Source: Paludibacteraceae bacterium (GTDB lineage: Bacteria > Bacteroidota > Bacteroidia > Bacteroidales > Paludibacteraceae). From it: 64,000 bases of DNA. The DNA is taken from NCBI GenBank assembly GCA_024399545.1, contig JAKSNS010000002.1, positions 1 to 64,000 on the forward strand, read 5' to 3'. Position numbers and translations under genes: made by a program. Positions 9,701-18,750 of this stretch are shown here, one piece after another; position 1 is the first letter of the stretch; every line of letters starts with the position of its first letter. The notes under the pieces are model-generated. The model worked only from the letters and a program-made list of their open reading frames with translations, was not told where the DNA came from and searched no databases.

Positions 9701-10756
9701 ATGCGAAACGGATTGTTGATTCTGTTGCTGCTGGTCAGTGGCGCATGTTATCCAAAGACGGAATATCCTGAATGGATGAACGATGACTATAGGGATAAAA
9801 CGTTTCCTTCCTCGACATATTATTGCGGTTATGTGATTGCTGAGATGGGTAAGGACGATGCTGTAGAGGAGACGCTTGATAGGCTCAGGCAGAGCGCATA
9901 CGGCAAACTGTTGTCACAAATCAGCGTAACAATCCAACATAGCGCATCGGACAATACAAAGGAGGTCGTGGGCGGCAACGACGCATATTCGGAGAATGTC
10001 TATTCGTCATCGACGCAACTGTCAACAAGGATGACAGAAATTCCTGGGATTGAGGTGAAGACATTCGCAGATGTGGAAACAAGGATGGCGGCAGTGTTTG
10101 CATACGTTAAGAAGGATGGCCTTGCTGCCAAGTTCCAACGGCAATTGATAGCGCAGATTACGCGCCTTAACGTTAGGCTTGAGGATGCCGAGGGGTATCT
10201 GAATTCAAGTAATAAGACAAAGGCTCGCGAAACGTTGGCTGACGCACGCACGATACTGAAAAGTGCCGAAGACACTCGCAACACCATGAGTGCCATAGAC
10301 TCAAGGCTTACCGCCGACGATTTGATGGAGACTGAATGGCGTGCGGCGGAGATGAAAATCATAGAGTTGGAAAAGGAGTTGAACAGAAGCGTCAAGTTGG
10401 CGTTAAAGTGCTTGTTGGACGACGAGGGGGAAAACACGTTGAAAAGGACTCTGAGCGGCGAATTATACAGGAGGGAATGCGAGGTGGTTGATACGGTGGA
10501 GAGGGCAGAGTGGTTCGTCGAGGTTAAAGCCAAAGTGGAGCCTTACAACACAGTGCAAGTTGGGGGGATTGTAAACTATTTCTCGTTTGCCACTGCAATC
10601 ATAAAAATAACTGACACAAATGGTAATGTGGCATATTCGGACGAATTGCGGTGCAAAGGAGCGCATACAAAGAGTTATGATAACTCGTCGGCTGACGCAT
10701 TGCGCAAGGTGGCGGTTAGGATAAGCGAAATTGTGAAAAACACAGTACAAAAATAA
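9701..10756 (+). CDS. LPP20-like exported protein or lipoprotein
   Basis: This 351-aa protein has a hydrophobic N-terminus ending in SGAC, a weak lipobox (Cys16), followed by TEYPEWMNDDYRD. The P-E-W start and alternating helix/strand pattern (A..A..KLLSQISVTIQ, then VFAYVKKDGLAAKFQRQL) resemble LPP20/FlgT-N domains. A long helical segment (residues about 150-240) follows, then a second similar fold (WFVEVKAKVE) at the C-terminus. LPP20-family proteins are outer-membrane-associated. The function is unknown, and the neighbours in this cluster share related folds. Confidence 0.7.
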   Translation: MRNGLLILLLLVSGACYPKTEYPEWMNDDYRDKTFPSSTYYCGYVIAEMGKDDAVEETLDRLRQSAYGKLLSQISVTIQHSASDNTKEVVGGNDAYSENVYSSSTQLSTRMTEIPGIEVKTFADVETRMAAVFAYVKKDGLAAKFQRQLIAQITRLNVRLEDAEGYLNSSNKTKARETLADARTILKSAEDTRNTMSAIDSRLTADDLMETEWRAAEMKIIELEKELNRSVKLALKCLLDDEGENTLKRTLSGELYRRECEVVDTVERAEWFVEVKAKVEPYNTVQVGGIVNYFSFATAIIKITDTNGNVAYSDELRCKGAHTKSYDNSSADALRKVAVRISEIVKNTVQK

Positions 10757-10765
10757 TCAACTATT

Positions 10766-12028
10766 ATGAAACGTCTTATCATTATTACAATAATAGCTTT
10801 ATTGACAATATCCTCAATGGGGCAAGATTTTGAGACTTTCAAGAAAGGAAAGTTCATGGGCCTGCGCAAAGGGGAGGAAACAGTTATTGTCACACCTGAC
10901 AAGTATAATTTCATTGGAAATATCGTTGATAAATACACTTGGGTGAATGTCGGTGGAAAAAAACACTGTAAGAGTTTTCCCAATGGCGGGAAATGGGGGG
11001 TTATAGATTCGACAGGCAGAGAGGTCTGTCCTCCCGTGTATGACTACGTTACAGCCTGTCGTAATGATTACGTTGCAGTCAACGTAGGAGGGAGTGTCAT
11101 TGGTTCATTTGTGTCAGGAGGCAAATGGGGATTGTATGACCTGAAGAATGGCAAGATTGCAATTGAGCCGTCATATACGCTGATTTCGGCTGTTAACGAT
11201 GACGGCAGATTATGGGCTTGCATGGACGGTAAAATGGATTTCCGCATACTTGGTGATACCATCTACGGGAAGAAAAAAAAGTTTGAGGATTTTGAGCCGT
11301 ATTTTGAATATATAACCCTTTATCCTCTGAACATGATAATATGTCACGAGAGGAAATATGGGGATTGGTCTTTGATTGACACAGAGAACAACACACTCAC
11401 AACTAATAGTTATTCAACGGTTTTCGATTTCATAGATGGATATTCGCTTGTGTATTCTAAAGGACGTTACGGGTATATTGATTGCAATGGGCGTGAGACC
11501 GTACATCCTGAATACTATATGCTCACAATTTCAAACAATGGTCGTTGTTGTTGGTCGCGCAAAACCGAATATTCAAGGGTTGGGCTGATTGACATAACCA
11601 ACGGCAATGAGATAACCGATGAGATTTTCGACCAGCCAGGTTCATTGTTCTTTGGATCTGTGGCATGGGTTAAACTTGGGGGGATGTACTGTTTGATTGA
11701 TACGGCAGGAACGCAGTTGACCCAGCCAAAATACTCGAAAGTGTCTTCATTCGTGAATGGAATAGCTATGGTGTATTTGTCCAAATACGCTGTTGGCGCA
11801 GTGAACAGCGAAGGAAAGGAGATTGTTGAGCCTATTTACACTCAGGCGGCTCCACTGTTCGGTGAGGGATCGCAGTTCAGAACAACAGGCAATACACTCA
11901 TATCATGGTTTTTCCACCCTAAAAACGGGGTTGTGTGGATAGATCAGAACGGAAAAATAGTTTTGGGTGACGCAAAGAAGCAATTTGCAATTGACGAAGT
12001 CATTCCAGAAGAATTATGGGACTATTAA
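10766..12028 (+). CDS. Exported WG-repeat protein
   Basis: A signal peptide (residues about 1-19, MKRLIIITIIALLTISS then MGQ) is followed by about six WG repeats filling most of the 420 residues, for example GGKWGVIDSTGREVCPPVYD, GGKWGLYDLKNGKIAIEPSY, GRYGYIDCNGRETVHPEYY and YAVGAVNSEGKEIVEPIYT. WG repeats form a beta-rich solenoid with binding roles. It starts 9 bp after the LPP20-like gene, so the genes are cotranscribed. No enzymatic motif was seen. Confidence 0.85.
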   Translation: MKRLIIITIIALLTISSMGQDFETFKKGKFMGLRKGEETVIVTPDKYNFIGNIVDKYTWVNVGGKKHCKSFPNGGKWGVIDSTGREVCPPVYDYVTACRNDYVAVNVGGSVIGSFVSGGKWGLYDLKNGKIAIEPSYTLISAVNDDGRLWACMDGKMDFRILGDTIYGKKKKFEDFEPYFEYITLYPLNMIICHERKYGDWSLIDTENNTLTTNSYSTVFDFIDGYSLVYSKGRYGYIDCNGRETVHPEYYMLTISNNGRCCWSRKTEYSRVGLIDITNGNEITDEIFDQPGSLFFGSVAWVKLGGMYCLIDTAGTQLTQPKYSKVSSFVNGIAMVYLSKYAVGAVNSEGKEIVEPIYTQAAPLFGEGSQFRTTGNTLISWFFHPKNGVVWIDQNGKIVLGDAKKQFAIDEVIPEELWDY

Positions 12029-12037
12029 ATTTTACAA

Positions 12038-13342
12038 ATGATGAAAAAGATATACATATACATAGTTTTTGTAGTGACGTTCTTTGGTAACGTCAATGCC
12101 CAAGGCACGCTCGATTATGACCGTTCATCGCTGTATTCAATTTCTCTTGTTTACAAGTCAGAGAAGTATGCGGAAGATATAGCCAGGACTTTCATGAAAA
12201 TGAATGTGCCAGACAAATTCAACGATCATAGCCTTAACTTGAGAGTCATTCCTATGTCAGGAAAACCAAGAGATACAAGTGACGATGAGATTGCGGCATT
12301 GATGGGCACATTCTTCCTAAAAAATCAAATAGCGCGCAGAATGGTTGCAAGGTGGTTCAACCGAGACAAAGAGACTGGTGCGTTCGACGTAAATCTGATA
12401 AAGGATAGGGGAAACTACAACGCAACTGTGATGGATGTTGCCACGGCAATGAAAACCGTCCGTGGAAGGGCGTTGATTGAAGATGCAGGCGAGCAGTTGA
12501 TTGGAAATACGTTCATTGTGGTTAATGAGATCAGTTACATCGATAAAGAACGCAACGCACGGATTGCCGCATTAGTGTTTATAACGGTTGGGGCTCTTTT
12601 GGGGGCAGTTGCAAACATTGCGTCATCAGTGTCTAATATGGGCAACAATAAAAACAATAAAACCAGTCAGGAAGTGGCAGCGTTCGCTTCGTTAGGTAGC
12701 ACAATGGCAAATCTTGGAGGTGTTATATCGCAAGCTGTCGCGGGTTTTACGGTTAATGTGAAATCGCATCTTTTCCAGTTGGATTGGAACGACGAGGTTG
12801 AGGCTAAATTTTACGGACAATATTACTATGACGCAACAGAGATTGACCCAGCTAAGAAGGCTGCTTTCGAAAATGACACTGAGACATTCAAAATGAAATA
12901 CATTGGTTCATATTCTTCGCGCAGCAGCAAGACTGTCTTAAGAGGTCTTCACAACAACGATGAGGTTTTCATGAAAGTCCTTACTCGCGCTACTGACGAA
13001 AACATCGTGGAATTGCAGCGTAAGTTTCCTGTGTTCAAGGTCGTTTCAAATGTTGCTTCTGTCGAAAACAAATCCGTCTATGTTCAGATTGGTTTGAAAG
13101 AGGGAGTGTCGCCTACTTCTAAATATGAGGTTTTGCAACGTGTCGTTGGGTCTGACGGTCATGTCACATACACAAGGAAGGCCGTCATTAAGCCTGTTGG
13201 CAACAAAATCTGGGACAATCGCTGTATGGCTGTTGAGGAGATGGCTGAGAACGCTAACCTGAATGCAACGGAGTTTGAGTGTACCACTGGTTCGGTGTCG
13301 GCTATTTTGCCAGGAATGATTGTAAGGGAAATAAAGATATGA
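12038..13342 (+). CDS. Exported protein with membrane hairpin and FlgT-C-like end (unknown)
   Basis: This 434-aa protein is not a family I can name. It has a signal peptide (ending NVNAQ), a soluble region, then a hydrophobic hairpin (IAALVFITVGALLGAVANIA, and later AGFTVNV). The C-terminal domain (KSVYVQIGLKEGVSPTSKYE ... GSVSAILPGMIVREIKI) reads like the SH3-like FlgT C-terminal domain, which carries G-V-x-x-G turns. This fits the FlgT/LPP20/CsgG theme of the cluster; the match is by eye only. It is 9 bp downstream of the WG gene. Confidence 0.6.
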   Translation: MMKKIYIYIVFVVTFFGNVNAQGTLDYDRSSLYSISLVYKSEKYAEDIARTFMKMNVPDKFNDHSLNLRVIPMSGKPRDTSDDEIAALMGTFFLKNQIARRMVARWFNRDKETGAFDVNLIKDRGNYNATVMDVATAMKTVRGRALIEDAGEQLIGNTFIVVNEISYIDKERNARIAALVFITVGALLGAVANIASSVSNMGNNKNNKTSQEVAAFASLGSTMANLGGVISQAVAGFTVNVKSHLFQLDWNDEVEAKFYGQYYYDATEIDPAKKAAFENDTETFKMKYIGSYSSRSSKTVLRGLHNNDEVFMKVLTRATDENIVELQRKFPVFKVVSNVASVENKSVYVQIGLKEGVSPTSKYEVLQRVVGSDGHVTYTRKAVIKPVGNKIWDNRCMAVEEMAENANLNATEFECTTGSVSAILPGMIVREIKI

Positions 13343-13346
13343 AACT

Positions 13347-13832
13347 ATGAAAACAAGATTGTTAATCCTGTTTATGCTTTTAGCGGCTACGGTCGGTGCT
13401 CAGAAATCCATCAATGTCGTGCTTGACTACACTGTCACTTGTGCTGGCCTAACGGACGATGGAAGTTATATGGTTGATGTGGAGTGTAAAGGCAAAAAAC
13501 CTGCCGACGCACTCGCCAACGCCAAGAAAGCGGCTGTCCACGCGGTGTTGTTCAAAGGTATAACCGGCAAGGCTGCTGGTTGTACCACCCAACGTCCAAT
13601 CGTGGCTGACCAAGCGATTCTTGACAGTAACGTGGAGTTTTTCAAGAACTTCTTTGACGACAAGAAAGGCTCATGGGGTAGTTACGTCACTGGAATAACT
13701 GGCGTTCACCCTCAGACGTCGAAGGTTAAGGGTGGCTATATGGTCAACGTGACACTGATTGTGAAGAAGGACGGGTTGCGCCAAATGCTTGAGAAAGAGG
13801 GTGTCATTCGTGGACTTTCGTCTGGTTTCTAA
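13347..13832 (+). CDS. Small exported LPP20/FlgT-N-like protein
   Basis: This is a 161-aa protein with a signal peptide (MKTRLLILFMLLAATVGAQ). The mature part has an Ala-rich helix with spaced A..A..A (DALANAKKAAVHAVLF) and ends with GGYMVNVTLIVKKDGLRQML, the strand-helix pattern of LPP20/FlgT-N folds. Four bp separate it from the previous stop. The role is unknown, and it is most likely a partner of the CsgG-like protein that follows. Confidence 0.65.
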   Translation: MKTRLLILFMLLAATVGAQKSINVVLDYTVTCAGLTDDGSYMVDVECKGKKPADALANAKKAAVHAVLFKGITGKAAGCTTQRPIVADQAILDSNVEFFKNFFDDKKGSWGSYVTGITGVHPQTSKVKGGYMVNVTLIVKKDGLRQMLEKEGVIRGLSSGF

Positions 13833-13844
13833 AATCTTGGAATT

Positions 13845-14789
13845 ATGAAAAAGATATTTATGACGTTGTTGTTGTCGGTACTCGCAATCAATTTGCTGCT
13901 GGCACAGGCTAAAAAACCATCGATTATGGTTATCCCAAGCGATGTGTGGTGCAACCAAAATGGGTGCGTGCGTAATTATGAAATCAACGGCGAGACTTTA
14001 ACCGTACCTGATTACAAGAAGGCACTCCAGACCAGCGACCAACTGGTGTTTGTGATTTCTAAACTCGGTTCAATGATGGCTGATAGGGGTTTCCCTCTCA
14101 ACACGCTTGAAGCTGCTTTGACACGTATCGACGAGACGGCTGCGCGAAACATCATAATGACCAGCAAGAACGGTGCCTCGATAAAGGAAAACCCTATTGA
14201 CATGCTTAACAGGCAAGCCAAAGCTGACATCCTGATGAAAGTGACTTGGGCTGTGAAGAAAAACGGGCCTAAAAGCTACATTACTTATACCCTCCAAGGC
14301 ATTGACCCTTATACTGGGAAGCAGGTTGCTGGTGCTGAGGGCGTAGGTGAACCATCGATGTCCGCAGCGGCTGACGTGTTGCTTGAAGAGGCTGTCCTTG
14401 AGCATATCGACAATTTCTGCGCACGTCTGCAAGCCCATTTCGATGATATGTTTGCAAACGGCAGGGAGGTGGCTATGGATATCCAAATATGGGATGACAC
14501 CTCTATTGACCTTGAGACGGAATACATGGGCAAGGAACTCGGTGAAATCATCGAGAATTGGGTTTATGATAACACTATGAACCACAGGTTCCAGAAGTCC
14601 TCGTCAAGCGAGACTTTCGCAAGGTACGAGCAGATGCGTATCCCGTTGTTCAACGAGCAGGGCAGGGCAATTGATACTGAGTCTTTCGTCCGTCAACTCC
14701 GCAGTTACCTGAAGAAGACTTTCCAACTTGAGTGTAAGGTTGTGCCTGACGGTTTAGGACATTGTTATTTGATTATTGGCGGAAAATGA
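13845..14789 (+). CDS. DUF6175-like (CsgG-like) exported protein
   Basis: This 314-aa protein has a signal peptide ending LLLAQ. The mature start KKPSIMVIPSDVWCNQNG and the block KADILMKVTWAVKKN ... YTLQGIDPYTGKQVAG resemble DUF6175, whose fold recalls the CsgG/TolB-like domain (strand, helix, 'AD-unit' strand, then a tg-turn). CsgG-family proteins form or assist outer-membrane export pores; whether this protein does is unknown. It sits in a row with LPP20-like genes, 12 bp after the previous stop. Confidence 0.65.
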   Translation: MKKIFMTLLLSVLAINLLLAQAKKPSIMVIPSDVWCNQNGCVRNYEINGETLTVPDYKKALQTSDQLVFVISKLGSMMADRGFPLNTLEAALTRIDETAARNIIMTSKNGASIKENPIDMLNRQAKADILMKVTWAVKKNGPKSYITYTLQGIDPYTGKQVAGAEGVGEPSMSAAADVLLEEAVLEHIDNFCARLQAHFDDMFANGREVAMDIQIWDDTSIDLETEYMGKELGEIIENWVYDNTMNHRFQKSSSSETFARYEQMRIPLFNEQGRAIDTESFVRQLRSYLKKTFQLECKVVPDGLGHCYLIIGGK

Positions 14790-14863
14790 TATTTTGTTCC
14801 GAAAAAAATAACTGTTGAGATTGTATTGTCGTTTTAATATTTAACAAGTAAAAAACATTTGCT

Positions 14864-15511
14864 ATGAAAAAAGTAGTTTTAGCCCTTGTGGCGATTATGA
14901 TTTGCGCCGTTTCTTTTGACGCAAGCGCTCAGAACAACAAAGCTTTGGAAAAGGCTTTGAAAAAAGAGTACAAGAAAAAATTGAAGGAGTACCAGAAAGA
15001 GGGTTGGATGATTTACGGCTCTTCACGCACTCTCGAGGTGGCTTTGCTGAAACACTATGAGTCGCTTAACAATGAAGATGTCAGGGAGATTTTCGCCACA
15101 ACTACCTCTACAAGCCAGAATATCGGTAGCGACAAACTTGAGATGAATGCCTCTACAAAATATGCAAAGCAGGCTGGTATGAGGGTCAAGGGTCGTATCG
15201 TTGAGGATATGGGTTCTGTGATTTCTACTGAAGAGGCTGAGGAGTTTGAACATTTCTACGAGGCATACGAAGCTGCTGTTGACAAGGAAATCCGTGGCGA
15301 AATAAAACTCTCTTACGCACTCTACCGTCCAACGACTATCGCAGGGAAAAAAGGCTATGAATTCCGTGCTTATTACATTGTTGATGAAGAGTCTGCCACA
15401 AAGGCTCGTATCCGTGCTTTCCAGAACGCTGCACGCGAGTCGGAGGTTGCTCAGAAATATGCTGAGAAGGTTTCTGACTTCATCAAGGATGGCTTCCCTG
15501 TATCTGAGTAA
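14864..15511 (+). CDS. Exported protein of unknown function, LPP20-like end
   Basis: This 215-aa protein has a signal peptide (ending FDASAQ) and then a Lys-rich helical stretch (NNKALEKALKKEYKKKLKEY). The remainder contains WMIYGSSRTLEVALLKHYE and FRAYYIVDEESATKARIRAF, again similar in layout to LPP20-type folds. A 74-bp gap separates it from the DUF6175-like gene, the widest inside the cluster, but no consensus promoter was found there. I do not recognise a named family. Confidence 0.6.
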   Translation: MKKVVLALVAIMICAVSFDASAQNNKALEKALKKEYKKKLKEYQKEGWMIYGSSRTLEVALLKHYESLNNEDVREIFATTTSTSQNIGSDKLEMNASTKYAKQAGMRVKGRIVEDMGSVISTEEAEEFEHFYEAYEAAVDKEIRGEIKLSYALYRPTTIAGKKGYEFRAYYIVDEESATKARIRAFQNAARESEVAQKYAEKVSDFIKDGFPVSE

Positions 15512-15590
15512 TTTAGGCATATAGTTTATGTGCGGTTCTCGCCTGAAAAATCGGGTGAGAGCCCTTTTGTCGTTTACAGACCAACTCTTT

Positions 15591-17069
15591 ATGAAAAAAA
15601 TATTAGTTGCCGCAACAATGATTTTTGCCATGTCGGCTACACTTTCCGCACAAACAAGCGGAAGCGACATGATGAAGGAGTTTGAGAAGTTCCGTTCTGA
15701 GATGTATTCAAACTACAAGAATTATCTCGGCGAGGTTAATGCAAAGTATGAGCAGTTTCTGCGCTCTGCGTGGAAGGGTTTTCAGGCTGAAGAACCTATC
15801 CCTGAACCTGAACCCGTGCCTGAGCCAGAACCTGTTGTTATGCAAGACCGTGCGCCTATAATCGAGGACAAGAAGATTGAGGCGACTCCCGTTGTGATTC
15901 CTAAGCCTGCGCCTGCGCCTAAGCCTGTAGTAAAGGTCGAAGAGGTTCCTGTTACCGTCGAGGCAAATGTTACCGTGCCTTTTTATGGGGCTAAAGTTAA
16001 AGTGAGGTTCGACAAAAACGCCTCGCCTCGTCTTTCGGCGACAAACGAGGATGCTGTTGCCGATATGTGGCATCAGTTGTGTGGGGGGTGTTGCAATAAT
16101 ATGTTGAAGGATCTTTTCGAGCAACGCTCTAAGCGTGACTTAAGTGACTGGGCGTATTATGAACTTTGTGGCAAAACCGCAGAGGTTGTCACTTCCACCA
16201 AGAATGACAAAGAGGTGATGACGGCATTCCTTTTATGCCAATCTGGGTTTAAGGTTAAGATGGGGCGTGATGCGAATGGCGGCTTGCATACTTTGGTGGC
16301 TACTAACAGTTCTATTTTCGACCGACCATATTGGGTGGTTGGTGGCACTCCTTTCTTCCTGTTGGATGATATAAATAAGGCTGGGCAGATGTTCATAATG
16401 CAGGCTGATTTTCCCGAAGAGAAGGCAATGCGTCTCGAAATGACGGCGGCAAACCGTTTTGATTTGGCTGCTTCGCCCGACAGGTTGCTCATCTCTGAGC
16501 GTTATCCGAATGTGAAGGCGACTGTCCGTACGAATAAGAACCTGATAGATTTCTACAACACTTATCCTACGAGTGTTTGCAACGACGACCCTATGACCCG
16601 TTGGTGGTTTTACGCCATGTCGCCTATGGATGACGAATCGCGCAAAACCCTTTATCCTTCGTTGAAGAGCGCATTGGATGGCTTGTCGGAAAAGGAGAAG
16701 GTTGAACGCCTGCTGAATTTCGTCCAAACGGCTTTCGTCTATGAGTACGACGATAAGGTCTGGGGTGGCGATAGGGCTTTCTTTGCCGAGGAGACACTCC
16801 ATTATCCATATTGTGACTGCGAGGATAGGTCTATTCTTTTCTCTCGACTGGTTCGTGACCTTGTCGGACTTGATGTCGCGTTGGTCCTTTATCCTGGGCA
16901 TCTTGCCACAGCTGTGGCATTCCCGAATAATGTCACAGGTGACTATATGGTTATTAACGGTAGGAGGTTCACGGTTTGTGACCCTACGTTTATCAATGCC
17001 CCTGTGGGAATGACTATGACTGGAATGGACAATTCTAAGGCCAAGGTTATTGTGCTGAACAGACCTTAG
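15591..17069 (+). CDS. Exported transglutaminase-like cysteine protease family protein
   Basis: This 492-aa protein starts at the ATG at 15591, which gives a clean signal peptide ending TLSAQ; an in-frame ATG 21 codons upstream would mask it. After a helical stretch comes a Pro-rich linker (PEPEPVPEPEP, KPAPAPKPV). The C-terminal part has a transglutaminase-like triad: Cys410 in CDCEDRS, His in YPGHLATAV and Asp in CDPTF. The substrate is unknown, and it may process or cross-link partners in this cluster. Its stop is followed within a few bp by the inverted-repeat element at 17070. Confidence 0.75.
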   Translation: MKKILVAATMIFAMSATLSAQTSGSDMMKEFEKFRSEMYSNYKNYLGEVNAKYEQFLRSAWKGFQAEEPIPEPEPVPEPEPVVMQDRAPIIEDKKIEATPVVIPKPAPAPKPVVKVEEVPVTVEANVTVPFYGAKVKVRFDKNASPRLSATNEDAVADMWHQLCGGCCNNMLKDLFEQRSKRDLSDWAYYELCGKTAEVVTSTKNDKEVMTAFLLCQSGFKVKMGRDANGGLHTLVATNSSIFDRPYWVVGGTPFFLLDDINKAGQMFIMQADFPEEKAMRLEMTAANRFDLAASPDRLLISERYPNVKATVRTNKNLIDFYNTYPTSVCNDDPMTRWWFYAMSPMDDESRKTLYPSLKSALDGLSEKEKVERLLNFVQTAFVYEYDDKVWGGDRAFFAEETLHYPYCDCEDRSILFSRLVRDLVGLDVALVLYPGHLATAVAFPNNVTGDYMVINGRRFTVCDPTFINAPVGMTMTGMDNSKAKVIVLNRP

Positions 17070-17224
17070 GTTTTTAGGTGAAATTATTGAAATTATTGAA
17101 ATCGTATTCATTCCGACAAAGTAAAAGAGCAAGCAAAGAGCAAGCCCTACCGTACCATAAAAGGAAGAAAATCTGAAAGGGGCATCAACCGATTTCAATA
17201 ATTTCACCAAAAAAACTGGGGGTG
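17070..17224. repeat. Palindromic dispersed element, copy A
   Basis: About 155 bp between two convergent genes. The left arm (AGGTGAAATTATTG, a second AAATTATTG, AAATCG) is the inverse of the right arm (CGATTTCAATAATTTCACC), with one 9-bp unit fewer on the right. The core holds AAAGAGCAAGCCCTACCGTA, shared with copies at 33944-34158 (inverted) and 63403-63590. Between convergent genes it could also end transcription from both sides. Confidence 0.85.
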
Positions 17225-18505
17225 TTAGTCCTTCAGGCATCCTATTGGGACAATGAGAATGCCATCTTCGCGGCGGTATGCGTATTTGCCCACACCTGTG
17301 AGAACCATCTTGAATGAAGGGGATTTCATTTTGTCAGTGTCTATTCTCTGCTCCAGTTTGTTGAGTGTCTTGATGCCTTCCTCTATGAGTTTCTCACCAC
17401 CCAATTTAATCTCTATCAGGCCGTATTTGCCATTACGCAAATGAACAACCGCATCACATTCCAAGTTGGTTTTGTCTCGGTAGTGGAATACCTCACCGTC
17501 AATAGATTCCGCATAGACACGGAGGTCGCGTATGCAGAGTGTCTCGAAAATCAAACCGAATGTGTTGAGGTCGTTAACAAGGTCGTCTGGCCCAAGACCC
17601 AATGACGCAGTGGCTATGCTTGGATCAACAAAGTAGCGTGTGTCGCTGGTGCGTATGGCTGTTTTGCTGCGCAGGTTGGGATTCCATGCCGTCACATCTT
17701 CCACAACAAATATGCGCTTCAACGCTTTTATGTATGAAGCAACCGTATCTTCGTCAAGGTTCTGAATATCATTGGTCATCATATCTTGGCGTATAGTGTT
17801 TACAGGTGCTTGCGAGCCTTGGTTACGGGCAAGCGAGCGCATGAGAAGCTTGACACGTTCCGGATCACGTTCCACGCCGTCAGAGGCTGAAAGGTCACGT
17901 TGCTGAACCGCCTTCACATAGTCAACCGCTTGGTCGAGTGCCACGTCCCTCTTCTTCATAGTACATGCCAAAGGCCAGCCGCCACGGCAAGTTATATACG
18001 CAAGCGTCTGCAAATCAACGTTAGACACACCAGATATTTGCCCATTTCCCTCGAATAGAGAGGCGAGCGAAACTTCTCCACTGCTTTCGCCTGATTCCCA
18101 AAGAGTCATAGGCCTCATCTTGAGCCAACCAATACGCCCCGTACCACTGTGCCTAACTTCGCTCATATCAGCAGGTACAGCCGACCCTGTCATGATGAAA
18201 AGCCCCAATTCCCCCTCGTGGTCTGCTGCAAATCTGATGGCATCCCACAGTTTTGGCGCCAATTGCCATTCGTCAATCAGGCGCGGTTTTGCCCCACGCA
18301 GCAGGACTTCCGGGTTGACTGCGGCAAGGTGAAGGTTTTGTTCCACATCTTTAGGGTCGGACATATACAGAATGCTTTTTGCGGCATGTTCTCCAGTAGA
18401 AGTCTTGCCGCACCATTTTGCACCTTCGATGAGAATAGCACCCTTACTCTCCAGTTTGCGTCTCAACACATGGTCAACTACCCTTTGTTGATATTCATTT
18501 TTCAT
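17225..18505 (-). CDS. AAA_14/DUF4143 ATPase
   Basis: This 426-aa protein has an AAA_14 domain with Walker A GAKWCGKTS (28-36) and Walker B RLIDEW. The C-terminal DUF4143 region has a D...E-x-K pattern (LECDAVVHL...YGLIEIKLG) like a PD-(D/E)XK fold. Members of this family are common, often lone accessory genes with unknown roles. Its start codon is preceded by four 23-bp tandem repeats and a consensus promoter. A decayed relative of a different ATPase group lies just upstream at 18.7-19.5 kb. Confidence 0.9.
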   Translation of the reverse strand: MKNEYQQRVVDHVLRRKLESKGAILIEGAKWCGKTSTGEHAAKSILYMSDPKDVEQNLHLAAVNPEVLLRGAKPRLIDEWQLAPKLWDAIRFAADHEGELGLFIMTGSAVPADMSEVRHSGTGRIGWLKMRPMTLWESGESSGEVSLASLFEGNGQISGVSNVDLQTLAYITCRGGWPLACTMKKRDVALDQAVDYVKAVQQRDLSASDGVERDPERVKLLMRSLARNQGSQAPVNTIRQDMMTNDIQNLDEDTVASYIKALKRIFVVEDVTAWNPNLRSKTAIRTSDTRYFVDPSIATASLGLGPDDLVNDLNTFGLIFETLCIRDLRVYAESIDGEVFHYRDKTNLECDAVVHLRNGKYGLIEIKLGGEKLIEEGIKTLNKLEQRIDTDKMKSPSFKMVLTGVGKYAYRREDGILIVPIGCLKD

Positions 18506-18511
18506 ACCTCA

Positions 18512-18596
18512 TTCGGTTATTTGGACCGTTTTTGTTCGGTTATTTGGACCGTTTTCGTTCGGTTGTTTGGACCGTTTTCGTTCGGTTATTTGGACG
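18512..18596. repeat. 23-bp tandem repeat, about four copies
   Basis: The unit TTCGGTTATTTGGACCGTTT (plus 3 bp) recurs with a strict 23-bp period (the C of each TTCGG lies at 18514, 18537, 18560, 18583). Each unit holds an imperfect palindrome CGGT...ACCG. The array sits between the promoter at 18687-18718 and the start codon of the AAA_14/DUF4143 gene, in the 5' leader. Confidence 0.9.
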
Positions 18597-18686
18597 AAAA
18601 AATAGCATAACTACATCAAGATAATATTATATACGGTTGTAAATCAATACCATACTAATTGCTTGATAAATGTTGTTCGTTGACTG

Positions 18687-18718
18687 CAAAGGTACAAATA
18701 TATTTTGAAATAGCCAAA
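18687..18718 (-). promoter_or_regulatory. Promoter of the AAA_14/DUF4143 gene
   Basis: On the minus strand TTTG (18715-18718), a 20-bp spacer and TACCTTTG (18687-18694) form a consensus promoter. Transcription would start near 18680 and run through the 23-bp repeats, giving a leader of about 175 nt before the ATG at 18505. Confidence 0.75.
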
Positions 18719-18750
18719 GATTTCCCGATGTTTTTTTTGAAAAAACAATG

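Noticed and set aside
15528..15590. 21-residue extension of the transglutaminase-like protein
   Set aside because: It would hide a clean signal peptide that starts at 15591.
7735..17069. Flagellar or curli operon
   Set aside because: Only LPP20/FlgT/CsgG-like folds are suggested; no flagellin, curlin, motor or chaperone genes are present.
17225..18505. Toxin-antitoxin pair
   Set aside because: No small partner gene with the ATPase; only a decayed ATPase lies upstream.
18512..18596. CRISPR array
   Set aside because: The 23-bp units are contiguous with no unique spacers.
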